Of a stretch of 6,676 nt of DNA, positions 6,293 through 6,676 are shown in pieces (position 1 is the first letter of the stretch; each line of letters opens with the position of its first letter). Origin of the DNA: Candidatus Cloacimonadota bacterium (GTDB lineage: Bacteria; Cloacimonadota; Cloacimonadia; Cloacimonadales; JAIOQZ01). A program made the translations under genes and the position numbers. The notes under the pieces are model-generated. The model searched no databases, was not told the origin of the DNA, and worked only from the letters and a program-made list of their open reading frames with translations. The stretch covers positions 1-6,676 of the forward strand of contig JAIOTM010000336.1 in NCBI GenBank assembly GCA_021106755.1. Direction: 5' to 3'.

Positions 6293-6676
6293 ATGAAGCG
6301 ATTTATTTTAATCGTGTTATGTTTTATGGTAATGCTACCCCTTGTAGCTCAGATGCCGGATGCTGACAAAGTTTCTTACGAAGTGCGACTGAATCCTGAA
6401 AGGATTAGTCCCGGACTTGAAGGAATTATTGAAGTAACCTTCACATTGCCATCGCATCTGCACGCTAACAAGCAGGAAGATTACCTTTTCATAGAAACAG
6501 AACCTTTCGAGGGAATAGAGTTTTTTCCAACTACATACCCCAAAGGTAAATTGCACGATGGAATAGTCTCCTATTATGGAACATTTACTCTTGAAAAACG
6601 ATTCAGAGTAAGTGCCGATTTAGCTCCGGGTGAAATATCCATGAAATCTTTCGTAGGCTGGCAGGTGTGCATAGAA
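6293..6676 (+). CDS. dsbD: DsbD-family thiol:disulfide interchange protein, N-terminal domain (cut by right edge)
   Basis: The frame is open for 128 codons from ATG at 6293 to the window edge. GGAGG lies six bases upstream. Residues 1-20 are a signal peptide (MKRF, hydrophobic core, PLVAQ). Residues 25-128 look like the periplasmic DsbD N-terminal immunoglobulin-like domain: YEVRLNPERISPGLEGIIEVTF, LPSHLHANK, GIEFFPTTYPKG, YYGTFTLEKRFRVSADLAPGE and finally GWQVCIE. Cys126 sits where DsbD proteins have the first of the two redox cysteines of the YQ.C....C.PP motif; the second would lie just past the edge. In DsbD this domain receives electrons through the membrane domain from cytoplasmic thioredoxin and passes them to periplasmic partners. 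The transmembrane and thioredoxin domains are not visible, so a shorter protein with only this domain is possible. It is transcribed divergently from bamA. Confidence 0.75.
   Translation, partial: MKRFILIVLCFMVMLPLVAQMPDADKVSYEVRLNPERISPGLEGIIEVTFTLPSHLHANKQEDYLFIETEPFEGIEFFPTTYPKGKLHDGIVSYYGTFTLEKRFRVSADLAPGEISMKSFVGWQVCIE

Noticed and set aside
1..6676. CRISPR array, insertion sequence, phage or defence genes
   Set aside because: No spaced direct repeats, transposase, integrase or terminal inverted repeats were seen, and nearly all of the sequence is explained by housekeeping or envelope genes. The tRNA shows no adjacent integrase or duplicated 3' end that would suggest an island attachment site.

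Overview
The window looks like chromosomal DNA from a Gram-negative (diderm) bacterium of low to moderate GC. The best guess is the Fibrobacteres-Chlorobi-Bacteroidetes side of the tree, most likely Cloacimonadota or a similar candidate phylum. Three things point there. The 588-residue secreted protein ends in an NPFNPETT...PSGVYFYR...KM..LK sorting-type domain, which is typical of Cloacimonadota, Marinimicrobia and Ignavibacteria. A full BamA implies an outer membrane. Clear Shine-Dalgarno sites (AAGGAG, GAGGAG, GGAGG) precede most genes, which argues against a true Bacteroidetes. The phylum is an inference.

Layout: (1) Positions 1-881, minus strand: a two-gene unit, a GNAT acetyltransferase followed by an alanine/ornithine-racemase-like PLP enzyme that starts with GTG and runs off the left edge. 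(2) Positions 1041-2807, plus strand: a secreted multidomain protein with a PPC domain, beta-sandwich/fibronectin-like modules and a C-terminal sorting-type domain. (3) Positions 2813-2886, minus strand: tRNA-Arg(CCG), ending 5 bp from the stop of the secreted protein. (4) Positions 2964-3674, plus strand: an exported TPR protein. (5) Positions 3682-5913, minus strand: BamA, convergent with the TPR gene across 7 bp. (6) Positions 5914-6292: a 379-bp divergent intergenic region. (7) Positions 6293-6676, plus strand: the start of a DsbD-family thiol:disulfide interchange protein, cut by the right edge.

The right two thirds has an envelope theme: outer-membrane protein assembly (BamA), thiol handling in the periplasm (DsbD-like), an exported TPR protein and a surface or secreted protein. 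The genes are transcribed separately in alternating directions, so this is a shared location rather than one operon. The left pair is a separate amino-acid-metabolism unit. I see no mobile element, CRISPR array, phage gene or defence cassette. Most of the window is ordinary chromosome; the least explained parts are the racemase/acetyltransferase pair, the overlapping tRNA/TPR promoters and the bamA-dsbD intergenic region.
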